Source of the DNA: CAADGU01 sp964467705
GTDB lineage: Bacteria > Chloroflexota > Anaerolineae > Promineifilales > Promineifilaceae
DNA: 64,000 nucleotides
Reading direction: 5' to 3'
NCBI GenBank assembly: GCA_964467705.1
Contig: CAYXUZ010000001.1
Span: forward strand, 55,365 to 119,364
Shown here: one piece after another, positions 40,946-50,395 of the stretch
Numbering within the stretch: position 1 is the stretch's first letter
How the letters are laid out: every line of letters begins with the position of its first letter
Made by a program: the position numbers and the translations under genes
The notes under the pieces: generated by a model
What the model was told of the DNA's origin: nothing
Databases searched by the model: none
The model's input: the letters and a program-made list of their open reading frames with translations, nothing else

Positions 40946-41827
40946 TCAGCCGGTAACTTCCCGCTCACTTATCTGGTTGTTTGGCGCGTGATGGAGCAGG
41001 GCGGCGAGCACGGCCGTTAGTGCTGGCGCCTCCTCCTGCTCCTTAAAGTCGGCCAACCGGGTATAAATCTCGGCCGCTGCCAGGTGAAAACCACCGGGCA
41101 GTCCGGCAGCTTCAAAGGTGGTGGCGATCTCCTCCATTTCCCCGGCAAAACGCCACGCTTTGGCCGTCACCCGGCGCACCCGGTTTTCCGTCTGCGCCGG
41201 GAAAGTCGGATCATCTCGTTCCCACTGCTGTGCCAGTTCCGTTCTCACTGAAAGCGATTCGGCGGCCCCCAAAATAGCCGCCAACAAGGCGCTGGTGCCT
41301 TTAGTATAGGCGGCATAACACATTTTCAGCGCCGACGCTTTGCCAATCTCTGTGCCAATAATCTGGGTTTCCAGCGGGCCATTGGCAAAACAACCGGCCA
41401 CTCGCTCCGCCTCTGGGCCGGAGAGGTAGAGCCAGGTGCTATGGGGCTGCCAGGCCGGGCCGCCAATGATGCTGCCGTCTACAAAGGTGGCACGGCCGTT
41501 CATCATCATCTGCCCAATGTGGACGGCTCGCTGCGGAGCGATGGCGTTGGCGTCCACATAGAGGCCGGTAAACCCGTGCGCCAGGACTTCCTGGGCCGTT
41601 GCTTCGGCGGCGTGGGGTGGGCACACGCTGATAAGGAGGGTGCAGGTCTGGCACAGGGCGGCTACTGTTTGCACGTCTACCAACTGGTGCTGCTGCGCCC
41701 GCGCCTGTGTCTGCGGGCTGCGGCCGGTGCTGGCCCAATAGACCGTATGGCCGCTGTTTTGGGCGGCGGCGGCCACGGAAATGCCCATGGCCCCCGGATG
41801 CAAAATGCCAATTTTTTCGATGGTCAT
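40946..41827 (-). CDS. NAD(P)-dependent reductase, 3-hydroxyisobutyrate dehydrogenase-like, DUF1932 C-terminus
   Basis: 293 residues. The Rossmann motif GILHPGAMGISVAAAAQNSGHTVYW opens the protein; LLISVCPPHAAE and YVDANAIAPQRAVHIGQ follow. The second domain contains GGPAWQPHSTWLYLSG, then EIGKASALKMCYAAYTKGTSALLAAIL, where Lys is the family catalytic residue, and a DUF1932-type helical end. The substrate is unknown. ATG 41827. Confidence 0.87.
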   Translation of the reverse strand: MTIEKIGILHPGAMGISVAAAAQNSGHTVYWASTGRSPQTQARAQQHQLVDVQTVAALCQTCTLLISVCPPHAAEATAQEVLAHGFTGLYVDANAIAPQRAVHIGQMMMNGRATFVDGSIIGGPAWQPHSTWLYLSGPEAERVAGCFANGPLETQIIGTEIGKASALKMCYAAYTKGTSALLAAILGAAESLSVRTELAQQWERDDPTFPAQTENRVRRVTAKAWRFAGEMEEIATTFEAAGLPGGFHLAAAEIYTRLADFKEQEEAPALTAVLAALLHHAPNNQISEREVTG

Positions 41828-41846
41828 CAGTTGTTCTCCATCAATT

Positions 41847-41905
41847 GTTCGTAGTAGGCACTTTAGTGCCTGCCGTCAAGGGGCGATAAATCGCCTACTA
41901 CGAAC
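41847..41905. repeat. Compound repeat able to form a three-way junction
   Basis: Outer arms GTTCGTAGTA (41847-41856) and TACTACGAAC (41896-41905) enclose two hairpins, GGCACTTTAGTGCC and GGCGATAAATCGCC. On either strand this folds as a closed three-stem shape. It lies in the divergent gap before the Eis-like gene. Confidence 0.85.
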
Positions 41906-41983
41906 GAGTTTCTGACTAGATTTCCCATTTCCGGTATAGTATCCAGCGACAATGGTTTTGCTGCCAGTCGGGGCAACATACCG

Positions 41984-42024
41984 TCACCGATTACCGATTA
42001 CCGACCACCGATTACCGATTACGA
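41984..42024. repeat. ACCGATT-word repeat
   Basis: CCGTCACCGATTACCGATTACCG and following: tandem copies of ACCGATT just before the Eis-like start. Same alphabet as the GTAATCCG/CGGATTAC family but without a mirror arm. Confidence 0.7.
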
Positions 42025-42031
42025 GGTGAGT

Positions 42032-42640
42032 ATGCGCGAGACACGGCCGTTAACCAACCACGAATTAGAAGATTACATCACCATTCAACTGAACGCCTAC
42101 CCCGGCGTGCGCATGACGCGGGAGCAACTGCGCGAACGAACGGCACGCACCCAGGCTGACCCCATCATCAGCCTGGTGGGGCTGTTTGACGCGGGGGAGA
42201 TGCTGGGTGTGATGCGCCTGTTTGATTTCACCATGCAGTTGCACGGGGGGCAACTGCTGGTGGGTGGGGTAGGCGGCGTGGCGGTGGCCCTGGATCACAA
42301 AAAGGAGAAGGTGGCGTTTGATATGGTGCAGTCTTTCCTGCGCCATTACCGGGAGAAGGGGGCCAGCCTGACGGCGCTCTACCCATTTCGGGCCGATTTT
42401 TACAAGCAGATGGGGTTTGGCTACGGCCGTAAAATCAACCAGTACCGTTTCCACCCCAACCAACTCCCCAAACGTGGCACAAAGGCCAACGTCAGCCTGC
42501 TTTCCAGCCGTGACCGGTATGCCTTCAACGCCTGCCACCAGCGAGTGATGGCCCGCACCAATGGTATGATGGAAATCTCTCCATCGTACCTGGATGCCTT
42601 CTTTAGCGGCGATACGGTGCATGTGGCCGGTTGTTGGGAA
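42032..42640 (+). CDS. Eis-like GNAT acetyltransferase, N-terminal part, cut by gap
   Basis: Residues MRETRPLTNHELEDYITIQLNAYPGVRM open an Eis-type N-acetyltransferase; GVMRLFDFTMQLHGGQLLVGGVGGVAVAL and ALYPFRADFYKQMGFGYGRKINQYRF are typical of the first two GNAT-like domains. Start ATG 42032 (GAGGTG upstream); GTG 42026 also possible. The frame runs into the N gap at 42641. Confidence 0.85.
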
Positions 42641-42672
42641 NNNNNNNNNNNNNNNNNNNNNNNNNNNNNNNN
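42641..42672. other. Assembly gap (32 N)
   Basis: Thirty-two N bases inside the Eis-like gene. The frames before and after do not match across it, so the true length is not 32. Confidence 1.
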
Positions 42673-43269
42673 GAGCCGGGCCAGCATCGCAACCTGCTGA
42701 GTAACCAACTGGTGGTGCGGGCGCTGGTGTATGAGGACACGGCCGTGCTCTATGACCTGCTCGCTTTCCTCCGCTCCCAGGCCGACCAAATTGAAAGCAT
42801 CGTCCTGAACACGCACGATGACGACTTCCACCTGCTGCTGACCGACCCGCGCAACACGGGCGACCTGATCTTCCCCACCGTGTACCAGGAATCGAACATT
42901 CAGGGTACGGGCATCATGTACCGATTGATTGATGTGCCCCGCTTTTTTGAATTACTACCCGACCACTCTTTTGGCAGCCAGACCTGCCGCCTGAAAGTGA
43001 AGATGGCCGACAGCTTTCTGCCGGAAAATGAGGGGGAGTGGGTACTGGATGTGGTGGACGGCCGTGTCCAACTCTTGCCTGGTGATGCTGCCCACGATGT
43101 CACACTGACTCTGGATGTGGCCGAATTCTCCTCGCTGGTTACAGGTTCCGTTGAGTTAAAAACGATGCTTGGCTACGGCCTGGTAGAACTATCGGATATG
43201 GCCTATGCAGAGACCATTCACCGCCTGTTTTACACGGATAATAAACCTGTTTGCCTGACAGGATTTTAA
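42673..43269 (+). CDS. Eis-like acetyltransferase, C-terminal part with SCP2-like domain
   Basis: Continues the gene at 42032. First GNAT2-like part (NQLVVRALVYEDTAVLYDLLAFLRSQADQIESIVLN), then the SCP2-like C-terminal domain (LKVKMADSFLPENEGEWVLDVVDGRVQLLP ... VTLTLDVAEFSSLVTGSVELKTML). Eis proteins acetylate amines such as aminoglycosides or protein lysines; the target here is unknown. The last residues (NKPVCLTGF) run into an intergenic-type word CCTGACAGG. Confidence 0.85.
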   Translation, partial: EPGQHRNLLSNQLVVRALVYEDTAVLYDLLAFLRSQADQIESIVLNTHDDDFHLLLTDPRNTGDLIFPTVYQESNIQGTGIMYRLIDVPRFFELLPDHSFGSQTCRLKVKMADSFLPENEGEWVLDVVDGRVQLLPGDAAHDVTLTLDVAEFSSLVTGSVELKTMLGYGLVELSDMAYAETIHRLFYTDNKPVCLTGF

Positions 43270-43288
43270 GAAAATCCGATCTGACTTT

Positions 43289-44050
43289 ATGACATCATCC
43301 CCCTCTTCCCCACGAAATTCCAAACCGCCCATCACCGGCTGGCGGCGTTCATTGGTATTAGGGCTGCAAAAGCTAGTCTATTGGCTGGCGCGGTATTGGT
43401 ATTTTCTGTTTATGGCGGCGGCAAATGTTTTTCTGATGTTAGGTTTTCTGGCCCCAGCACTGCTGGCGGAGGGGTATGAGGCGGCGGGCACGGCCGTGTA
43501 CCGTTTCCTGGCCCCGCACAACCACCAGTTACCAGAACGTTCCTACTTCCTCTTTGGTGAATCAGGTTTTATTCGTACTTACTCCTTAGAACAGGTCACT
43601 GCTTTTGGCGCCGACCCGCAGCAATTACAGGCGTTTACCGGCAATGCCCAAATGGGTTACAAAACGGCCCTGAACCACCGGATGATAGCCATTTTTATGG
43701 GGATGGTGATTGGCGGATTGGTGTGGGGGCTGCGGCGGGGACGGCCGTCGCTAAGCCTGTTTGCCTTTATGCTCTTCACCCTGCCGCTGCTGCTGGATGG
43801 TTTTAGCCATATAGCCAGCGAAGCGGGCAGTGGCTTTCGGGGGAGCAATGAGTGGTTGGTGGTTCTGACGGGGGGGATGGGTACGGCCGTGTTCTACACC
43901 GGCGACACCATCGGCACACTCAATTGGTGGCTGCGCACCCTCACCGGCTTACTCTTTGGCCTGGGGTTGGTCTGGTTCACTTTTCCCCGGTTTGCCAATT
44001 ATTTTGCGGGGGTAAAAAGGCAATTGGAGAGGAAGAGATTGAGAGATTGA
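43289..44050 (+). CDS. DUF2085 membrane protein
   Basis: 253 residues. N-terminal part with helices YWLARYWYFLFMAAANVFLMLGFLAPAL, then RYxxPHNHQLPERSYFLFGE, which is the DUF2085 region (typically with a CxR motif; here ERSYFLFG). Later GYKTALNHRMIAIFMGMVIGGLVWGL and LLLDGFSHI are also conserved. Function unknown. The end (RQLERKRLRD) runs into a GAGATTGAG repeat, so the true original stop may have been earlier. Confidence 0.75.
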   Translation: MTSSPSSPRNSKPPITGWRRSLVLGLQKLVYWLARYWYFLFMAAANVFLMLGFLAPALLAEGYEAAGTAVYRFLAPHNHQLPERSYFLFGESGFIRTYSLEQVTAFGADPQQLQAFTGNAQMGYKTALNHRMIAIFMGMVIGGLVWGLRRGRPSLSLFAFMLFTLPLLLDGFSHIASEAGSGFRGSNEWLVVLTGGMGTAVFYTGDTIGTLNWWLRTLTGLLFGLGLVWFTFPRFANYFAGVKRQLERKRLRD

Positions 44051-44100
44051 GGGATTAGATGAGGAACAATCTCTCAATCTCCTGATCTCCCAATCTCTTC
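44030..44100. repeat. GAGATTGAGAGATT inverted repeat
   Basis: AGAGATTGAGAGATTGAGGG in one arm and CTCAATCTCCTGATCTCCCAA in the other, between convergent genes. Word family shared with 28605. Confidence 0.85.
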
Positions 44101-44101
44101 T

Positions 44102-45256
44102 TCAATACAATAAGGACACCAATTTCCGCAGCCCCTGTTGTTTCAGCCACAGTTTCGTATCGGTGGGGTCGCCCGTGTAAGGGAGGCGAGCAGCGGGCAC
44201 ACGCGACAGTGTAATCTCACGCACTGGCCCGGCCATCTCATTGATCACCGGCAAAATGCAACGCGAATCTAGTCCCAACTGGTCGGCCGATTCCATAAAA
44301 AGATTTAACTGCTGGTTTGCCAATGGCTGGCCGGATGTGACCCCCAGAATCAATTTGCAGTTGCTTAATACATCCACCGTACACTGACTGAGATGATTGC
44401 CAACGTCAATCAAAACATTATGCCCCTCGGTCGTCAGAATATCGGTTATATGTTTAAGCGTGGTCATATCAGGGCTGGTGGCCGGGTCTATCAATCTTCC
44501 CGGCGCGGGAATCACAAAGATGCTCTCGCGGTGGCGCAGGGCAAATTCATCAATCATGCTCAAGGTAATGTACTCTGGGGCCACTTTGAGGAGCTCTACA
44601 ATATCATGGCGGGGAAACAGGCGTAACATGGGGGCCACGCCACCAAGGGGCAGATCAAAATCTATGATGACGCTGGGCCGTCCAGTCTGCAAAGCGATGG
44701 CTTCGGCCAATTGAATGGTCAGGGTGGTGACGCCGACGCCTCCTTTGGGGCTGAAAAGGGAGACCACGTGCCCGGTCTGGACTTTTTCCGGCACGGCCGT
44801 AACTGTCCGCTCTTCTGTTTCATGTTGGCGTTCCAGTACGGCCGTGATCTGCTGCACCAACTCCTCCGCTCGAAACGGTTTGGTGATGTATTCTGCCGCG
44901 CCCACATCAAATGCCCGCAGCCGATAATCATGCAATTCACTGGCCGTGACAAAAATCACCGGGATGTCGGCCGTTTCGGGATTGTTTTTTATGTGGGTAC
45001 ACACTTCAAAACCATCCATACCCGGCATCATTACATCCAACAGCACCAGATCGGGCCGGCTGTGGGAAATCGCTTTTAACCCCTCTGGCCCATCCTTGGC
45101 CAAATTCACCTCATACCCGTTTTGTTTCAACTGGTATTCGATGAGATACCGCATGGGGAACTCATCTTCAATTATGAGAATTTTCCGTACTTCCTGGTGC
45201 ATGGTTTCTGTTTCGTCCGCTACCATCATATTATATCTGCCGTTGTAAGGGAACAT
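44102..45256 (-). CDS. Receiver domain fused to a ParA/MinD-like ATPase (CpaE-like)
   Basis: 384 residues. Receiver (~18-135): ILIIEDEFPMRYLIEYQLKQ, phospho-Asp in LVLLDVMMPGMDGFEV, Thr/Lys pair in VTASE and YITKPF. ATPase (~155-384): deviant Walker A FSPKGGVGVTTLTIQLA, IIDFDLPLGGVAPML, and NVLIDVGNHLS. This order is that of CpaE/TadZ proteins that place pili or other polar machines, but no tad/cpa genes are near. The start is uncertain: 45256, 45229, 45226 or 45202 (MHQEVRKILII); TATAAT at 45230-45235 would favour 45202. Confidence 0.88.
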   Translation of the reverse strand: MFPYNGRYNMMVADETETMHQEVRKILIIEDEFPMRYLIEYQLKQNGYEVNLAKDGPEGLKAISHSRPDLVLLDVMMPGMDGFEVCTHIKNNPETADIPVIFVTASELHDYRLRAFDVGAAEYITKPFRAEELVQQITAVLERQHETEERTVTAVPEKVQTGHVVSLFSPKGGVGVTTLTIQLAEAIALQTGRPSVIIDFDLPLGGVAPMLRLFPRHDIVELLKVAPEYITLSMIDEFALRHRESIFVIPAPGRLIDPATSPDMTTLKHITDILTTEGHNVLIDVGNHLSQCTVDVLSNCKLILGVTSGQPLANQQLNLFMESADQLGLDSRCILPVINEMAGPVREITLSRVPAARLPYTGDPTDTKLWLKQQGLRKLVSLLY

Positions 45257-45401
45257 AGTGGGTGTAAATTACGGCGTTTCTGACAGATTCTTCTCGTTCA
45301 TAGCCAACGGCCGTGAATGGCGCGTGAACTTTCCCCCCTGTCAGTATTCCTGTAAGCCCTGGTGTAATACGCTAACGGTATGTTAGCCAATGGAAGCAAA
45401 A

Positions 45402-45420
45402 GGCTGTTCTCAGAACAGCC
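45402..45420. promoter_or_regulatory. Hairpin in the leader of the receiver gene
   Basis: GGCTGTTCT/AGAACAGCC with a 1-nt centre, 10 bp upstream of the AAGGAG ribosome site. A second inverted pair GCTAAC/GTTAGC is at 45371-45387. Possible operators in the divergent gap. Confidence 0.5.
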
Positions 45421-45443
45421 GGACAGCACGAAGGAGAACGGCC

Positions 45444-45833
45444 GTGACATCAATCGTACTGGTGGTAGATGATGAAGATATGACCCGCAAACTATTGCGC
45501 CTGATGTTAGAGCGTGATGGTTTTACGATTTTGGAAGCGGAAGACGGGCAACAGGCGCTTGAAGTCATTGCGGAGAGCAAACCAGACATCGTGATACTGG
45601 ATGTTATGATGCCTAACATGGATGGCTTTACGACGTGTCAGGAGTTGCGCAGTCAGCCAGAAACGGCCGACCTGCCCATCATCCTCCTCAGCGCCCGCAC
45701 CCAGGCCGAAGCCGTTCGCACCGGGTTACAATCTGGCGCTGACCGCTATATGACCAAACCCATCTCTAAGCCGGAATTGGTACAGACAATTACAGACTTG
45801 CTGGCCGGTGTGCCGGTAGCCGGTAATCCGTAA
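45444..45833 (+). CDS. Single-domain response regulator
   Basis: 129 residues: VLVVDDEDMTRKLLRLMLERDGF, phospho-Asp in IVILDVMMPNMDG, Ser in LLSARTQ and Lys in MTKPISKPELVQ; nothing after the receiver, so a CheY/DivK-like output by protein contact. AAGGAG lies 7 nt before GTG 45444, and this GTG is the last bases of an ACGGCCGTG element. The frame is open to 45390 but the GTG is best. It diverges from the receiver-ATPase gene and may share its kinase. Confidence 0.9.
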   Translation: MTSIVLVVDDEDMTRKLLRLMLERDGFTILEAEDGQQALEVIAESKPDIVILDVMMPNMDGFTTCQELRSQPETADLPIILLSARTQAEAVRTGLQSGADRYMTKPISKPELVQTITDLLAGVPVAGNP

Positions 45834-45880
45834 TCGGTTATCGGTAATCCGAGACCGTAAGTCGGACATGGGTTTACGGG

Positions 45881-45896
<16 letters not shown>
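45822..45896. repeat. GTAATCCG-word inverted repeat, copy 3
   Basis: CCGGTAATCCGTAATCGG ... TTACGGGTTATGGACTTCGG between the convergent receiver gene and argH; it overlaps both 3' ends. Confidence 0.8.
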
Positions 45897-47256
<1,360 letters not shown>

Positions 47257-47260
<4 letters not shown>

Positions 47261-48198
47261 GTTGTTTGCTCTACCTCATTTTGCAAAAAATCGGTTAGCC
47301 CCTGGAGGAGGGGGTGTATCTTGTCTGGAAAGAAATCATTGTCGGACGGTGTGTGGATGTGGGGGATGTAGTAGCCGCCGGGAATCAACGTCGGGTCGGC
47401 ATACGAAATATCCACTGCCCCCTCCCGGCCAAAGGTGTAGTTATCGGAAAGCGGTACCGGCCCCATGTCCATCGTCTGCAACTGGGGTAGGTGTTTTTGT
47501 AGATACGGCCGTAGCCTTTCCGCCACCGCGCCATTTCGATGGTAGATGAGCAGAGGCGTTTGACCTCTGGAAATACAATCCAGGTTAATGATCACGGCGT
47601 TATGGTAGGGATGCCCCTGTTTTTGCCATACCTGCTTCAGCGCGCCAGACCCCAACAACCCCCACTCCTCATTATCCAGAAATATCAACTGCACCTCTTG
47701 TTGCCGCTCTGGATGTTGATGCAGCCAATCAGCCAGGGCCATCAGGCCAATGACGCCGCTGGTATTATCCTCGCGGTTGTGTGGGTTGGGGATAAACAAG
47801 GTCAGGAGCGACAGAAAAATAAGCAGGTGAAACCACGTCGCCAGCCCCACCGTCGCCAATAGCAGGGAGAGCAGCACCAACAGCCCCACCAGCAGCACCA
47901 TGGCCAGGATTTGCCGGGTATGCCCGACCAGCCGGAAGAGCCAGGAAAACCAGAAGGGAATGATGGTCGGTGTATCGTAATGGGCCAGGAAGATGACGCG
48001 GGGATGGTCGCACTGTGTCACCAGGTTGGTGCAGCGGAGCAGTTTGCGGGCGACAATGCGATTGGTGGTAAAGTTCCGGGCGTGTAGCTGTGATTCCAAT
48101 TCCTGTAAGAACTGTTCTTTTTGCTTTTTTGTGACGCGCACCGGGTAACGGCCGTGCCACTCCCCATCCAATCTGGCTATCAACTCGTTCATCATCAT
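47257..48198 (-). CDS. M28-family peptidase with an inserted membrane hairpin
   Basis: 313 residues. M28 zinc ligands can be followed: FLAHYDT (His, Asp), NREDNTSGVIG (Asp), FLDNEEWGLLGS (Glu pair), INLDCISRG (Asp) and YIPHIHTPSDN (His). Between the first two sites lie three hydrophobic stretches (PFWFSWLFRLVGHTRQILAM, VLLVGLLVLLSLLLATVGLATW, FHLLIFLSLLTLFI), so the catalytic domain is split by membrane segments. It probably acts as an aminopeptidase at the inner membrane face; substrate unknown. ATG 48198, with two further ATGs just after. It overlaps argH. Confidence 0.85.
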
Positions 48199-48216
48199 TG
48201 CCTTTGATTCGCAGGT

Positions 48217-48930
48217 TCAATTATCCCAAACGAACTGGTCTGGGGAGAGAGGAATCGTTTGGACGCGCCAGCGACACTTCGTTTTGAGGAGTGGGAATGA
48301 CAGGCGTACTCGGAACAGTTCGCCGCGTGTGGGGGCGTTTCTACCGGCTAACCAGATACCATCTGCCGCCGAGGGGTTGTATCGTTCTTGTAACAGGCCA
48401 TTGGGCACGGCCGTGACGGTGATAGATTTTAAGACGTTATCTTCTGCCCCTTCTTCATAGTTATATTTCACGAAAATGGTGGTGGTGATGTAATCTTCGT
48501 TGCGAACGGTCAAGATTGATGGTAATGAACCGGCAACCTCCATCTGCTGCCCGGCGCGTATTTGGCGCACTTGCATCGAAAACTGTGAGGTTTGCAGGGT
48601 AGCCGTGCGCTGCCCCTCCACCTTTTCCGCTTTGGAGTCTACAAACAAAGCCTGTTTGATGGCATAGTCCGGGTGAAAAAGATAACGCGCCCGTTTGTAA
48701 TCAATTTTGCCAAACAACCGTTGGTCAATCCGCGCCATACCCATCCGGTCTAACGCCTCACGGGTAATATCCTCGCCAATGTCGGCTACCAGGTCGCTCT
48801 CTTGTTGGAAAATGAGCACGGCCGTTTCCCGATAATCATAAATCGCCTGCACCACCAGCCGCAGCGATGCTTTTTCAATTTCTTCCAGCCGGTCTAAATC
48901 TTGTGATAGTTGGCGTGGGTCAAGAAGCAT
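48217..48930 (-). CDS. Type II restriction endonuclease, SfiI-like
   Basis: 237 residues. PD-(D/E)xK active site visible: PD at HPDYAIKQ, nine residues, then DSK in FVDSKAEK. The blocks DRLEEIEKASLRLVVQAIYDYRETAVLIF, GEDITREALDRMGMARIDQRLFGKIDYKRARYLF and IWLAGRNAPTRGELFRVRLSF match what I remember of the SfiI family (GGCCN5GGCC cutters); this is memory, not a search. It lies 7 bp after a DNA methyltransferase gene, same strand, which supports a restriction-modification pair. It holds two ACGGCCGT copies (TAV reading). ATG 48930. Confidence 0.72.
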   Translation of the reverse strand: MLLDPRQLSQDLDRLEEIEKASLRLVVQAIYDYRETAVLIFQQESDLVADIGEDITREALDRMGMARIDQRLFGKIDYKRARYLFHPDYAIKQALFVDSKAEKVEGQRTATLQTSQFSMQVRQIRAGQQMEVAGSLPSILTVRNEDYITTTIFVKYNYEEGAEDNVLKSITVTAVPNGLLQERYNPSAADGIWLAGRNAPTRGELFRVRLSFPLLKTKCRWRVQTIPLSPDQFVWDN

Positions 48931-48937
48931 GGCATTC

Positions 48938-50026
48938 TCACAACAAACGGGGTTGAACTTCCTGGGTTAATGTTTCATCATCTGGGTCAGATGGCAGAAA
49001 TTGCGGGGCTTCACCAATCTTCTGCCTGGCTAACTGTGTGTACTTCTCTTCCAACTCAATTCCCAGATAACGCCGCCCCAAACTCAAGGCCGCCAGCGCC
49101 GTCGTGCCGCTGCCCATAAAACAGTCAAGCACAATATCATCTGGTTCGGTGAGCAATTTGATAAAACGACGGGGTAATTCCAGAGGAAACTTTGCTTCGT
49201 GATCATCATTTGCTCTGACCGATGGAATTTGCCATACGCCCCGTGAACCCCAATCGCGCCACTCTTCCCGGCTCAATCGCTGGCGGTCTACCTTTGTGAT
49301 GCCTGGCTTCCAAAAAACATACAGATACTCAAACTCATCTACCGACTTGTAAGAGAGGCTATGCCAGCGTGAATTTTCCCAGGCAGCATCTTTTACCCAC
49401 ACCCGCCGATCATAGGGATAAAATCCGGCGTCCAATGCCCATTGTTCGATTGAACCACCAACAATTTTCACACGGGTCTGCGGTTCATATTTGCCGCCGC
49501 GAATGTTGTTGCCATTGAGGCGACGATCAACAGTTTGCTCGCTGCATCCCAACAGTTGCGCTATTTGGTAACGGTTAAAATCAGGGTGTTCCGCCTGAAC
49601 GCGCAACACATCTTCACGAGTAACGGCCGAACCCCGCCGGCTGACAACTTCGGCTTGAATCTGCGGCATGGTCGTGTCTTCAAAAACAAGAATATCAGCG
49701 ATATTGATCACCAAAAAACCCCCTGGCGCAATGATGGGGAAGTGCAAGGCGATCACTTCAGCCAAAAGCCCTTGCCAATCCACAAATGTTAGATAGGCTT
49801 CGTACTCTTTACCTACAAAATAAGGCGGCGACCAGATGCTTAGGGCCACACTATTCGGCCTGATGCGCGGCAACAAGAGTCGGGCATCCCCCTGGTAAAT
49901 GTGATTGGAACAAAGTGCATCTTCAATCTCCGCGCCTGCTTCATATAGTTCCGCCATACGCGACTGCAAGTGAACGGGCATTCTGTCAATGTTAAACCCG
50001 TTTTTTGTTCCATTGGTCGAATTCAT
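48938..50026 (-). CDS. DNA methyltransferase, SPPY type (probably N4-cytosine), modification part of the R-M pair
   Basis: 362 residues. Catalytic motif IV SIWSPPYFVGKEY comes first (near residue 65) and SAM motif I, LDCFMGSGTTALAALSLGRR, near the C-terminus: the beta-class order. SPPY is typical of N4-cytosine enzymes. In between (~140-185) is a helix-turn-helix-like part, TREDVLRVQAEHPDFNRYQIAQLLGCSEQTVDRRLNG, that may read DNA or control expression. Then WVKDAAWENSRW and the family motif FPLELPRRFIKLLT. No ACGGCCGT inside. It sits upstream of the endonuclease by 7 bp, so protection comes first. ATG 50026. Confidence 0.9.
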   Translation of the reverse strand: MNSTNGTKNGFNIDRMPVHLQSRMAELYEAGAEIEDALCSNHIYQGDARLLLPRIRPNSVALSIWSPPYFVGKEYEAYLTFVDWQGLLAEVIALHFPIIAPGGFLVINIADILVFEDTTMPQIQAEVVSRRGSAVTREDVLRVQAEHPDFNRYQIAQLLGCSEQTVDRRLNGNNIRGGKYEPQTRVKIVGGSIEQWALDAGFYPYDRRVWVKDAAWENSRWHSLSYKSVDEFEYLYVFWKPGITKVDRQRLSREEWRDWGSRGVWQIPSVRANDDHEAKFPLELPRRFIKLLTEPDDIVLDCFMGSGTTALAALSLGRRYLGIELEEKYTQLARQKIGEAPQFLPSDPDDETLTQEVQPRLL

Positions 50027-50104
50027 CTCACATTCTCCATCTGGCTTTCTGTCAGTTTAACACGATTTTCCCTAGAACGCATGTTTTGAGCCTGCGGACC
50101 ATCC

Positions 50105-50314
50105 CTACCCGCCGCGCAAAAAGAGACTCCACAACCCAAACCCCACCAACAAAAGGGCAAAAACGAGATACAAAATGGTTGCCTTCCGATCACCCAGGCG
50201 GGCGCGGGTCAGTTGCATCCGGCGGCTGCGCTCCCAGTAAAATCCCGGCTTCACCGTAATGCCAAACAGTTCATAAAACCCCCAGGCGATAATAGCTATG
50301 TCCAACAAATTCAC
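50105..50314 (-). CDS. Small two-helix membrane protein, 69 aa
   Basis: Helices near LLDIAIIAWGFYELFGI and ATILYLVFALLLVGFGLWSLFL with a basic loop (RSRRMQLTRARLGDRK). Start GTG 50314 with GAGGTA upstream. No family recognised. Lies between argJ and the methyltransferase on the same strand, so probably in the same transcript. Confidence 0.6.
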   Translation of the reverse strand: MNLLDIAIIAWGFYELFGITVKPGFYWERSRRMQLTRARLGDRKATILYLVFALLLVGFGLWSLFLRGG

Positions 50315-50334
50315 CGCAATACCTCGTTCTTTTT

Positions 50335-50395
50335 CGTAATCCGTGACCCGTAAACCGACAACGGATTACCGATAACGGATTACAATTTACGGGCT
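50335..50395. repeat. GTAATCCG-word inverted repeat, copy 4
   Basis: CGTAATCCGTGACCCGTAAACC ... GGATAACGGATTACAATTTACGGG. It touches the argJ stop. Confidence 0.8.
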
